Source: Adhaeribacter soli | GTDB taxonomy: Bacteria; Bacteroidota; Bacteroidia; Cytophagales; Hymenobacteraceae | Reading direction: 5' to 3' | Length of the DNA stretch: 64,000 bases | NCBI RefSeq assembly: GCF_008727925.1 | Contig: NZ_VTWT01000010.1 | Location: 1-64,000, forward strand | Shown: positions 53,493-62,568 of the stretch, piece by piece | Layout of the letters: every line of letters starts with the position of its first letter | Position numbering within the stretch: the first letter of the stretch is position 1 | Program-made: the position numbers and the translations under genes | Notes under the pieces: generated by a model | Told to the model about the DNA's origin: nothing | The model's input: only the letters and a program-made list of their open reading frames with translations | Databases searched by the model: none

Positions 53493-54191
53493 ATGACCAC
53501 TTTTGCCGAACACGTAATTGCTTTCAATAAGACGCTCGATTTTACCGGCACGTTGCCTGATGGTATTGGCATTATGAACCCGTTCAAAGAAAACCCGAAC
53601 ATTCTGCCGATTTCATCCTCCTTTTACCGGAAATACTATAATGATGAGCAGAAACGGTACATGATTTTAGGAATAAACCCGGGCCGCTTCGGCGCCGGCG
53701 TTACCGGTGTGCCCTTCACCGATTCCAAACGCCTGATAAACGACTGCCAGCTGCCGTATTCCGAAAAACCCACGCACGAGCCGTCCTCCGTATTTGTTTA
53801 TGACGTAATTCAGGCGTTTGGCGGACCGGAAGCTTTTTATCAGCAATTTTATATCAATTCTATTTGCCCGTTGGGCTTTACGGCTATCGGCAAAACGGGC
53901 AAAGAAGTGAACTATAATTACTACGACAGCAAAGAACTGACCGCCGCCGTTTACGATTTCATTGTCCAGAGCATCCGGCAGCAACTGGAATTTGGAATAA
54001 ATACAGAAGTTTGCTTTTGCTTCGGAACCGGCAAGAATGAGAAATTCCTGCAGGAGCTGAATAAAAAAGAAAAATTCTTCGGCGAAGTGGTAGCCCTGGA
54101 GCACCCGCGGTTTGTGATGCAGTACAAAGCCAAAAGCAAGCAACAGTACATCGATAAATATCTGCAGGCATTCGCCAGAGTGCAGCAATAA
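53493..54191 (+). CDS. SMUG2-like uracil-DNA glycosylase family protein (DUF4918)
   Basis: A 232-residue protein of the uracil-DNA glycosylase superfamily, SMUG2 (DUF4918) type. The motif-1 region is MILGINPGRFGAGVTGVPFTD near 56-76 (SMUG1-like GxNPGPFGxxQTGVPF; here Arg replaces Pro after NPG). INSICPLGF near 126 is the middle motif. The C-terminal catalytic loop region is EHPRFVMQYK near 207, with the HP pair kept. This family is expected to remove uracil or related damaged bases from DNA. I chose ATG 53493; a TTG seven codons upstream is less likely. It stands alone and has no repair gene beside it. Confidence 0.85.
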   Translation: MTTFAEHVIAFNKTLDFTGTLPDGIGIMNPFKENPNILPISSSFYRKYYNDEQKRYMILGINPGRFGAGVTGVPFTDSKRLINDCQLPYSEKPTHEPSSVFVYDVIQAFGGPEAFYQQFYINSICPLGFTAIGKTGKEVNYNYYDSKELTAAVYDFIVQSIRQQLEFGINTEVCFCFGTGKNEKFLQELNKKEKFFGEVVALEHPRFVMQYKAKSKQQYIDKYLQAFARVQQ

Positions 54192-54201
54192 AAAACGGGC
54201 C

Positions 54202-54236
54202 ATAAAAAAGTCCGGCCTCAAAAAAGCCGGACTTAA
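54202..54236. terminator. Intrinsic terminator between convergent SMUG2-like and giant genes
   Basis: Stem AAGTCCGGC (54208-54216) pairs with GCCGGACTT (54226-54234) around a 9-base loop. The A-run on the left gives a good U-tract for the minus-strand giant gene ending at 54269; the plus-strand side is weaker. Confidence 0.85.
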
Positions 54237-54268
54237 TAATTAACCATAATTGTATTTTTTATCTGAAT

Positions 54269-57200
54269 TTACTGCCTGGTTACTTTAAATACGCTGCGTT
54301 TACTTCCCTGCCGAACCTGCAATAAATACAAGCCCGGTTTTACTTTTCTTAAATTTTCCAGCCTAATTTCACCGGAAATATCCGGAGCCACTGCCGTCCG
54401 GTAAATGACCTGCCCTGTTAGCGTGGTAAGCATAATTTCAGCGTTCAGAGCAACTTCCGGCAGCGAAACCCTTAGCTCGTTGGTGAATGGATTTGGCCAG
54501 ACACTTGGTTCAAGTACTTTCAGGTCTCCCCGTTTAATTGCCACTACCTGCGAATAACTGAAACTGCCATCCAGATCGGTTTGCTTCAGGCGGTAATACA
54601 GTACTTTTTCGGCAAAAACAGTAGCGTTTAAGTCGGTAAAAGTGTAGTTGCGCTGCTGATAGCTGTTGCCGGCGGCTTGTACCTTATCTATCGGTTCAAA
54701 ATCGCGGCCGTTGGCTGACCGTTCGATTACAAAAGCTTGAGAATTTTCTTCGGTAGCCGTAGCCCAGTGCAGCACATTTCCTTTGTCAGTAGCATTTCCT
54801 TTAAAATAGAGCCAGCTAACCGGCAACGGGTTGTTTTGATCGGCAATGGTCCAGAAAGAGAACGATCTGGTTTGAACCGTCATGGTATGCCAGTCGCCGG
54901 TGGAGCCGATCGGTTTCAGAACATCAGCGGCAAACCACTTCTGCCCGTTGTCTTCGCTTTTCCAGACCTGCGCTTCATTTCCCGGAAATACCAAACCATT
55001 GTTGTCGGCAGAAAGCCATTTTAAAGACAGGTTTACCGGCGTTCCGGCCTGCACATCCGGCTCGATTTTCCAGCGGCGACTGATACTTTTCTTGGTCTGA
55101 TCGGTAGCATTTTTCACGAAAGAACCCGTTATGCGCGACACCTTTACATTGCCCCAGTTTCCGCCGCCTACGTTATCGAACTCAAGCCCTATATTGCCGA
55201 AATCGTGCTGCCCGGAGCCGTTTATCGCAACCGTTTTGATCAGGGTTCCTTTCAGGTAACTGGCATTGCTTTCGCCGGAAATAGTACCGTTTAAAGTCAG
55301 GTTGAAATTGTTCAGATCGAACACGCCCTGCGTCATTTGAAGGTTTCCGGTTACGGTCAGGTTGCTTTGTAATTTTGCCCCGTAGGAATCGTTAATTTCC
55401 ACGTTCGGAAGTTCCGGGTAGAAAGCCGTTATATTATGCGTTTTACTTCCCTGTTCCAGTATAATTTTACCGGCGCCGGAAACCGGCCCTTCAAGCTGCA
55501 GATCGCCTCTTAAAGAAAAATTAAAGCCATTCGTATTTACATTCCGGCTCAGAATAAGCAGGTTCTTTACAACAGTATTGCCCAGCAGGGCCCGGTTTCC
55601 GTGCAGTTTTAAATTATGGTAAGTAAGCGCAGGCACATCGTAAGCATCCATGCTGGTAAATTCGATATAGCCGCCCGTATGGTTAAAAGTACCCGGACAG
55701 GTAAAATTCTTCATCAGCTGTAAAAAACAATCCTGTACTCCGGGCACCAGGTTTAAAGTACCTTCACAATTCAGGTTTCCGGAAACGGTAAGCATGCCAT
55801 CGGATAAAGTCAACACTGCGCCATTCTCAATTTTCAGGTCCTGCGCTGCCCAGTAATTAAATGATCCGGAAATCACAGGCATCCTTGGCGCACCTGCCGG
55901 AATCACCACATTGGTTGTACTGGTTGGCACGCCGCCGCACCAGTTGGCTGCAGTGCTCCAGTCGGTGCTAACGGCTCCTAACCACGTTCCGGATTGGTTT
56001 ACCGTTACGGTAGTAGCAGCACTGGCACCTGAACAAACACTGGCAGCATAATTTCCGGAAGAACTAACCGAAATACTGTTGCCGGTCTGGCCGTTGCTCC
56101 AAAGAATGGTCCGGCTAACGGAAACATCCGTATTATCTAAAGCACCGGTTTCGGTCAGGCGTGAAATGCGGGAACTGCTAATGCCTTTGTAGGTGCTGAA
56201 ATCTCCGCCGGTCACTATTTTACCATCGGGCTGCAAAGCCAGGCTCATCACAACACCATTAAAACCAGCACCTGTCACAAATGTGTTGTCCGGCGTTCCG
56301 TTGTAATTCAGGCGCACGATCCGGGTTTGGGCTGAACCATTATAGGTTGTAAAATACCCCCCGGCCACTATCTTGCCATCCGGCTGCACCGCCAGGGCAG
56401 GTACCGGGCTATTAAAACCGGTACCGGTACTGAAGTCCGGATCTAAGGTGCCATCATCTTTAAGACGCGCCAGGTAATTGACCGTACTTCCATTAAATAA
56501 GGTAAAATTGCCGCTTGCCACTACTTTGCCTTCCGGTAACACTCCTACACTTAAAACGGTATTGTTGAACCCGGAGCCGGGGTTAAAGCCGGCATCTACT
56601 GTGCCGTCGCTGTTCAATCGGGCAATGTTGTTGCGGCTTGTTCCGTTAAAAGTTGCAAATAATCCGCCGGCCACTATTTTTCCGTCCGGTTGCAGTGCTA
56701 GGGTCCTTACCCCACCGCTAAATCCGCTTCCCGGGGTGAATCCTGCATCTAAAGCTCCTGTGCTGGTTAGCCGGATAATCCGGTTTGCGGCCACTCCGTT
56801 TACCTGTAAGAAGCTGCCACCAAGTACGATCTTCCCATCCGGCTGTACTACAATAGCGTGAACAGCCCCGTTAACCCCCATTCCAATGGCAAAAGTATTA
56901 TCTATGGTGCCATCCGGATTCAGACGAACCAGATTGTTGCAGCTCTTTCCATTGTAACTATTGAATTCTCCCCCTACCAGTATTTTCTTGTCTGCCTGTA
57001 CCGCAATAGCATAAACGTAGTGCGTAGGTAAGCTTGAATTGGCAAAGCCGGTACCTGGATTGAAATCTGTATCCAGACTGCCATTTACATTGATCCGGGC
57101 AATGCCTCTCCGGCTTACTCCTTTGTAGCTCGTAATGGTTCCACCCGCCAGTACTTTCCCGTCTGAATCTACATGCAAGGCATAAACTGTTCCCGAAAAG

Positions 57201-60200
57201 CCGGTGCTTCCGACTACAAAACCCGGAGCAATCGCCGAAGCGGTGAGCGTTACACTGCTGCCCTGACAGATACTTACTGGTCCGCTTTTATCTATAGTGA
57301 CTACCGGCGGCATGATTACCTTTACCGGAATTCCGGCGCTGGTTGCCTGGCAGCCATTCGGGTAGGTAACCGTAACGGTATAGTTCCCGGCAGTGCTTAC
57401 CACCAGCGATTGGGTAGTTTGCCCGTTGCTCCACCGATAGCTGCTCATGCCAGCCGGAGCTGTAAGAGTAACCGAAGCACCAGCACAAAAGTCCGTAGAT
57501 CCGGAAGCTGTAACGGTTGGTACAGCTGCCTGGTAAGCATTTACCGTTACCGTATTACTGACTCTAGAACAGCCGGAACCATAGCTGCTGGTTACATAAT
57601 AGTTGCCGGCGGAATTCACAGTTATACTGTTGCCGGTCTGGCCGTTGCTCCATACCGGGTTTACTGCACCCGTTACCGTTAAGGTAACCGTACTGCCCGG
57701 ACACAGGTTTACCGGGCCGGCAGGGCTTATTACTAGGGCCGTAGCAACCGTGAAGTCGGTGCTGCTTACTGCGGTTCCTCCTGCTGTGGTAATACTGATC
57801 TTACCGGTAGAAGCGCCTGCCGGAATCGTAGCTGTTAACTGGGTAGCGGAATTAACGGTAAAGCTGGCAGCAGCAGTTCCGTTAAAAGTTACACTGGTGG
57901 CTCCGCTGAAATCATTACCCGTAATCACAACTGCACAGCCCGTTGGGGCAGTACCGGGCGTAAAGGAAGAAATATCAGGTGCTGGTACAAAAGTAAAATC
58001 ACTATTGCTTAAGGCGCTGCATCCGAAAGAAGTTGCTACGCTGATCTTGCCGGTTGTGGCCGTGGCCGGCACCACCGCTGTTATTTGGGTTCCTGAAATT
58101 ACCGTATAGCTGGCCTCATTCACCCCGTTAAACTTAACGCTATTTACAGTACTTAAATTTGTACCGGTTAGCGTTACCGTCATCCCCGGTCCGGCAGAAG
58201 TTGGTGTGAAAGAAGTAAGGGCCGGCTGAGGATTAATAGTTATGGTTTGGGTAGCCGTGCTATTGCAGCTTCCCCCATAATTGGCCGTTAGCGTGTAAGT
58301 AGTAGTGCTTGCCGGAGCGGCTGTAAGGGTTTCGCCGGCAGCAGTGCCCCCGGACCAGCTCCAGCTATAAGCAGCAGCCTCAATGGTTGCCTCGGAAGTT
58401 ATCCGCGCCGGAACAGCCGCGGAGCTGCCCGCCGTAAGCGTACCATGAAAATTATTAGCAGTACCATCATAAGCCGTAGTACCGGAAGTTTCGTCGAAGC
58501 GCCAGTACCCAACCAAACCTGAGGAACTACCACTAATAGCTCTGTTCATATCTGCCTGAATTTCGGACTGGGTACGGACTTTATTCCACACCCGGAATTC
58601 ATCGATGCTTCCTTTATGATAATTACCATTCCAACGCCCGATCATCATGCCGGTAGCGCCTAAAGTACTGGCGCCATCGGAAACGGTACCGGATGCAGCT
58701 AAATTCCCGTTCAGGTAAATTGCTTTCCAGTTCCCGCCTTTTCCGGCCGAAACCAAGGCTACGTGGGTCCATTTGTCCAGGTAAGGCGTAAAATTCACCG
58801 ACACCCTGCCATTGGAAGTAGTGCCATAATCCCAGTGCAGCATTTTATCCGTCCAGGGAGCATGCGCCTGAAAGCGCAACCCGTCGGCAGTAGTAAATGA
58901 AAAAATAGAGCTGGCTTTTACATCTGCCGTATTGGTCTTTACCCAAAACTCTACGGTTACGGCTCCCCCGTTTGCATTGAAGTTAAAATCCGGAACATTT
59001 ACATGATTGCCCAGTCCATCGGTTTGCAGTGCGGTGCCCGCCAAATTCTGGTTACCGGTAGCCGTTAAATTTACGGACCCTCCGGCGCAGAAAGTGGTGG
59101 TGCCTGCAGCGGTTATGGACGGAGCGGTTACCAGGGTAAATTGGCCGGGGCTGTTGCTGGCACCGCCTGCGGTTGTAACTGTTACCGGCCCGGAAGTGGC
59201 AGATGCAGGAATAGTGGCCGTTATCTGGGTACCAGCAGCATTTACCGTTACGTTTGTGGCACTTGAATTATTAATCCGAACTGCTAAAGCACCGGAGAGA
59301 TTTTTCCCGTTAATTGTAATGGTACAGCCGGCCTTCGCTGCCACCGGAAAGAAAGTATACACTTCCGGTGTCGGAACAAAGGTAAAATCACTACTGCTTG
59401 TGGCGCTGCATCCGGCCGCAGTTACCACGCTGATCTTACCGCTGGTAGCTGTAGCCGGAACTTCAGCCCAGACCTGAGTAGCGGAAAGGATGGTATAAGA
59501 AGCCGCATTTGTTCCGTTAAACTTTACTTCGGATAACGTGTTTAAATTCGTACCTGTTAGAGTAACCGACATTCCCGGCCCGGCAGAAGCCGGGGAAAAG
59601 GAACTGATTATTGGCAGCGGGTTAACGGTTATGGTTTGCGTTTCGGTTACCGAACAGCTGGCCGGATAAGCGGCCGTTACGGAATAAGTAGTGGTGGTAC
59701 CTGGCAAAGCAGTTACAACTGCTCCGGATGTGGTATTTAAACCCGTAGCCGGACTCCAGGTATACGTTGGCGCCAGCCACGCAGGAGTTATCCAGGCCGG
59801 CAATCCTGTTGATGTCCCCTGCACGAAGGTACCGGCAGCATTTCGTCCGGAAATATCGGCGGTGACAGAGCCGTAGGTTTCGTCGAAGGTCCAGTAACCG
59901 AGCAGGCCACTTTGAGCACCGGCATAGGTTTCGTACATATCTGCCTGGATTTCGGCCTGAGTACGGATCTTATTCCAGATGCGGAATTCGTCTACGGCAC
60001 CTTTATGATACAGCGCATCCCATTTTCCAATGGTAAGTCCGGTTCTGCTGCGGGTGTCCGCGCCATCGGAAACGGTAGCGGAATTCACCAAAACCCCGTT
60101 TATATAAATTGCTTTCCAGGTTCCGTTTTTACCGCCAGAAACCAGGGCCACGTGGGTCCACTGATCGAGGTAAGCGGTATAGGGCGCTGAGATCCGGCCA

Positions 60201-62128
60201 CTTCCGCTTAAATTCCCATAATCGAAATGCAGGGTATTTCCGCTTCCGGGCACATGCGCCTGAAAACGCAGGCCATCGGCAGTAGTAATCGAGAAAATAC
60301 TGCGGCTGCCGGTAGTGGCGGCGCTGGCCTTGGTCCAGAATTCTACGGTTACCGGTCCGCCGTTCGAGTTAAAACTGAAATCCGGTACGTTTACATAGTT
60401 TCCGTTCCCATCGAAATTAACCGCTGAACCGTTTTGTGTATAGTTACTGGTTGCCGTAAGCTGCACCGAACCGCCGGCACAAAAAGTTGTGGCGCCGGCC
60501 GGCGTAATGGTTGGCCGGACCACAATAAGCGATGCACTGCTAAAAGTAGTTCCCTGGGGAGTCGTTACACCAATAGTACCAGAGGTTGCATTGTTGGGAA
60601 TAGTGGCTAAAATGCTCTTACCATCGGTACTTACAGTAAAAGTAGTTGTACTAACGCCGTGAAAATTTACTGCGGTTGCGCCGGCAAAGTTACTACCATT
60701 AATCGTTACCTGACAGTTGGCCGGGGAAACGTTCGGAGATACGCCGGAAACCGCCGGCAGGCTGCCGTTCGTCATTTTTAAAGCCCAGTAATCAAAACCG
60801 CCGCGGCTTGTCGTTGATTTGTCGCCGTTACGGCCGCCATAAGAATTAGCGCCTAACAAATAGCTGCCATCAAGCGCTTCTACTAAGTTTCCGCCGAAAT
60901 CATAATTATTGGTGCCGGTAGGCCTTTCCCAGAGTTTGTTGCCATTCGCATCGAGTTTGATCAGCCAGATATCCATGGAACCCCGGGAGGCGGTGGTTTT
61001 ATTGCCACTGATACCGGACATAGAGCTACCGGCCAGTAGAAAATTACCGTCTGCCGTTTGAATAATATCTTCAGCAATTTCGGAATCTGTGCCGCCGAAG
61101 GTTTTGTCCCATTGTTTATTACCATTGGCATCCGTTTTTACGATCCAGTAATCATTACTTCCCCAACCAGCTTCCGATTTATCTCCGCTGATACCGGAAT
61201 TGCTATAGCCTGCCAAAATATAACCACCGTCGGACGTAAGTTCCATGCTACTAAAGTTATCGTTTAAACTGCCGCCATAAGCTTTATCCCACTGTTTAAC
61301 GCCAACGGCGGTTAGTTTAATAATCCAATAATCCGTTCCACCTTTAGAAGCCCCTGACTTGTCGCTGCTGATTCCGGAGTCGGATGATCCGCCTATTACA
61401 AAGCCACCATCGGTCGTTAATTCCAGATCATACAGGTATTCTATTGAACTTCCACCGTAACTTTTATCCCACTGTTTGTTGCCGCCGGCATCGAGCTTAA
61501 TTACCCAGAAATCTTTATCGCCTTTGGAGGCCTGGGTTTTGTCGCCGCTTATTCCAGAATCAGAATCGCCGGCCAGAAGATAGCCGCCGTCGGAGGTTTG
61601 AACAATTTTTCTTAATGCATCGGTCAAATCGCCCCCAAAAGTTTTATCCCAGAGTTTATTACCATTGGCATCTAATTTCAGCACCCAGAAATCGAGTCCT
61701 CCTTTTGAAGCCTGACTTTTATCGCCGCTGATCCCGGAAGAAGAATATCCGCCTAAGATATAGCCCCCATCAGAAATTTGTTGCAGGGAAGCCAGGTAAT
61801 CTGCACCGCTGCCACCGTAGGTTTTTTCCCATTGTTTGTTACCCTGCAGATCGAGTTTTACGATCCAGAAATCATTATTCCCTCTGGTAGCTTCCGTTTT
61901 ATCGCCGGAGATATCGGATTTGGAATATCCCCCCATTATACAGCCGCCATCGTTCGTTGGAGCAATACTGTTAAGCTGCTCATCGGCGCTGCCTCCCAAG
62001 CCGATGTCCCAGATTTTTACGGGTACGCTTTGCGAAAAACCTGCAGTAAAAATTAAGCAAAACAAGACCAATAACAGCACATAATGCAATCGGAATGTTC
62101 GTTTGAAGCGCAAGTAGTGGTACATCAT
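54269..62128 (-). CDS. Giant T9SS surface protein: two propeller-like repeat arrays, two LamG modules, IPT and Ig repeats
   Basis: A 2619-residue secreted protein. After a signal peptide (about residues 10-33) come seven repeats of about 60 residues (38-455; pattern GGSxxxxLxxIxxTxDGGYILGG...GDKSxASKG..DFWVIKLDANGNKxWDKT). An IPT domain follows (about 460-540). Then a module of FCAGGSV strand, LamG/concanavalin-like domain (about 575-790), Ig-like strand pair and two IPT domains is repeated in tandem (unit 2 from about 1000; second LamG about 1040-1255). Ig-like WSNGQTGNS repeats follow. Seven delta-60-type repeats (about 1632-2004; LALQPDGKIVAGG core) sit inside one of them. A beta-helix-like segment, the shared WATATEENSQAFVIERS segment and a sorting domain (VWPNPFTNELRVSL...GLYLLQVRQGS) end it. 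T9SS export is expected; ligand unknown. Confidence 0.9.
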   Translation of the reverse strand: MMYHYLRFKRTFRLHYVLLLVLFCLIFTAGFSQSVPVKIWDIGLGGSADEQLNSIAPTNDGGCIMGGYSKSDISGDKTEATRGNNDFWIVKLDLQGNKQWEKTYGGSGADYLASLQQISDGGYILGGYSSSGISGDKSQASKGGLDFWVLKLDANGNKLWDKTFGGDLTDALRKIVQTSDGGYLLAGDSDSGISGDKTQASKGDKDFWVIKLDAGGNKQWDKSYGGSSIEYLYDLELTTDGGFVIGGSSDSGISSDKSGASKGGTDYWIIKLTAVGVKQWDKAYGGSLNDNFSSMELTSDGGYILAGYSNSGISGDKSEAGWGSNDYWIVKTDANGNKQWDKTFGGTDSEIAEDIIQTADGNFLLAGSSMSGISGNKTTASRGSMDIWLIKLDANGNKLWERPTGTNNYDFGGNLVEALDGSYLLGANSYGGRNGDKSTTSRGGFDYWALKMTNGSLPAVSGVSPNVSPANCQVTINGSNFAGATAVNFHGVSTTTFTVSTDGKSILATIPNNATSGTIGVTTPQGTTFSSASLIVVRPTITPAGATTFCAGGSVQLTATSNYTQNGSAVNFDGNGNYVNVPDFSFNSNGGPVTVEFWTKASAATTGSRSIFSITTADGLRFQAHVPGSGNTLHFDYGNLSGSGRISAPYTAYLDQWTHVALVSGGKNGTWKAIYINGVLVNSATVSDGADTRSRTGLTIGKWDALYHKGAVDEFRIWNKIRTQAEIQADMYETYAGAQSGLLGYWTFDETYGSVTADISGRNAAGTFVQGTSTGLPAWITPAWLAPTYTWSPATGLNTTSGAVVTALPGTTTTYSVTAAYPASCSVTETQTITVNPLPIISSFSPASAGPGMSVTLTGTNLNTLSEVKFNGTNAASYTILSATQVWAEVPATATSGKISVVTAAGCSATSSSDFTFVPTPEVYTFFPVAAKAGCTITINGKNLSGALAVRINNSSATNVTVNAAGTQITATIPASATSGPVTVTTAGGASNSPGQFTLVTAPSITAAGTTTFCAGGSVNLTATGNQNLAGTALQTDGLGNHVNVPDFNFNANGGAVTVEFWVKTNTADVKASSIFSFTTADGLRFQAHAPWTDKMLHWDYGTTSNGRVSVNFTPYLDKWTHVALVSAGKGGNWKAIYLNGNLAASGTVSDGASTLGATGMMIGRWNGNYHKGSIDEFRVWNKVRTQSEIQADMNRAISGSSSGLVGYWRFDETSGTTAYDGTANNFHGTLTAGSSAAVPARITSEATIEAAAYSWSWSGGTAAGETLTAAPASTTTYTLTANYGGSCNSTATQTITINPQPALTSFTPTSAGPGMTVTLTGTNLSTVNSVKFNGVNEASYTVISGTQITAVVPATATTGKISVATSFGCSALSNSDFTFVPAPDISSFTPGTAPTGCAVVITGNDFSGATSVTFNGTAAASFTVNSATQLTATIPAGASTGKISITTAGGTAVSSTDFTVATALVISPAGPVNLCPGSTVTLTVTGAVNPVWSNGQTGNSITVNSAGNYYVTSSYGSGCSRVSNTVTVNAYQAAVPTVTASGSTDFCAGASVTLTAPAGMSSYRWSNGQTTQSLVVSTAGNYTVTVTYPNGCQATSAGIPVKVIMPPVVTIDKSGPVSICQGSSVTLTASAIAPGFVVGSTGFSGTVYALHVDSDGKVLAGGTITSYKGVSRRGIARINVNGSLDTDFNPGTGFANSSLPTHYVYAIAVQADKKILVGGEFNSYNGKSCNNLVRLNPDGTIDNTFAIGMGVNGAVHAIVVQPDGKIVLGGSFLQVNGVAANRIIRLTSTGALDAGFTPGSGFSGGVRTLALQPDGKIVAGGLFATFNGTSRNNIARLNSDGTVDAGFNPGSGFNNTVLSVGVLPEGKVVASGNFTLFNGSTVNYLARLKDDGTLDPDFSTGTGFNSPVPALAVQPDGKIVAGGYFTTYNGSAQTRIVRLNYNGTPDNTFVTGAGFNGVVMSLALQPDGKIVTGGDFSTYKGISSSRISRLTETGALDNTDVSVSRTILWSNGQTGNSISVSSSGNYAASVCSGASAATTVTVNQSGTWLGAVSTDWSTAANWCGGVPTSTTNVVIPAGAPRMPVISGSFNYWAAQDLKIENGAVLTLSDGMLTVSGNLNCEGTLNLVPGVQDCFLQLMKNFTCPGTFNHTGGYIEFTSMDAYDVPALTYHNLKLHGNRALLGNTVVKNLLILSRNVNTNGFNFSLRGDLQLEGPVSGAGKIILEQGSKTHNITAFYPELPNVEINDSYGAKLQSNLTVTGNLQMTQGVFDLNNFNLTLNGTISGESNASYLKGTLIKTVAINGSGQHDFGNIGLEFDNVGGGNWGNVKVSRITGSFVKNATDQTKKSISRRWKIEPDVQAGTPVNLSLKWLSADNNGLVFPGNEAQVWKSEDNGQKWFAADVLKPIGSTGDWHTMTVQTRSFSFWTIADQNNPLPVSWLYFKGNATDKGNVLHWATATEENSQAFVIERSANGRDFEPIDKVQAAGNSYQQRNYTFTDLNATVFAEKVLYYRLKQTDLDGSFSYSQVVAIKRGDLKVLEPSVWPNPFTNELRVSLPEVALNAEIMLTTLTGQVIYRTAVAPDISGEIRLENLRKVKPGLYLLQVRQGSKRSVFKVTRQ

Positions 62129-62567
62129 AAATAATTCAGTAAAGGGTGAGTATTTAATAAGCAGGTTTTAGTTTGGGATGGTTACAAAGCGGTAATACCT
62201 TACAGGTCGATTTTTCAAAAGCTTTATTTTTTTGCCGTTCATCATTTTAAGGAAGTACCTCCATAAAGGAATGAATGGATTGGCAGTTACCGGGTGCTTG
62301 CATGCGTTCAGGCTATTCCGGGCAGCAAAACCAAAGGGAAAGTACTTAAGACAGGTGCAGCATAAAGCTGGGCGCTGCCAATTGGAGAGCACCATCAGGT
62401 TAGCCCGAAAATTGCTATTTCTCCTTAAAAAGGATTGTTTGAAATCCGAAGAATATATGATTGCCATACTTTAACTTCTCTCCGATTATAAAATAAATTG
62501 TAAAATTGCTAATTTTGAAAACAGAGAAAGTACGCCAAAAGGAGAAACAGCTACGCCAACAGGAGAA
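62129..62567. other. 439-base divergent intergenic region
   Basis: It lies between the divergent giant T9SS gene and the AraC gene. It holds a candidate araC promoter box and the direct repeat at 62531..62568. A 99-codon minus-strand frame at 62168..62467 has no recognisable features and is not called. Confidence 0.55.
62510..62517 (+). promoter_or_regulatory. Candidate -7 box of the AraC-type gene
   Basis: TAATTTTG (62510-62517) fits TAnnTTTG, but no TTG lies at the right distance upstream. If used, the transcript would start near 62524, and the leader would contain both copies of the direct repeat. Confidence 0.35.
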
Positions 62568-62568
62568 A
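62531..62568 (+). repeat. 17-base direct repeat reaching the AraC start codon
   Basis: TACGCCAAAAGGAGAAA (62531-62547) and TACGCCAACAGGAGAAA (62552-62568) differ at one base and are 21 bases apart, two helical turns. The second supplies AGGAG just before the ATG and ends on its A. Possible operator for autoregulation, or a paired ribosome-binding region. Confidence 0.75.

Noticed and set aside
60765-62025. Regularly spaced DNA repeats as a CRISPR-like array
   Set aside because: The repeats are diverged, in frame, about 180 bases long and encode protein repeats of the giant T9SS gene.
62168-62467. A 99-codon minus-strand frame in the gap between the giant gene and araC
   Set aside because: No recognisable domain, membrane pattern or promoter; composition looks random. 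It stays a weak possibility.
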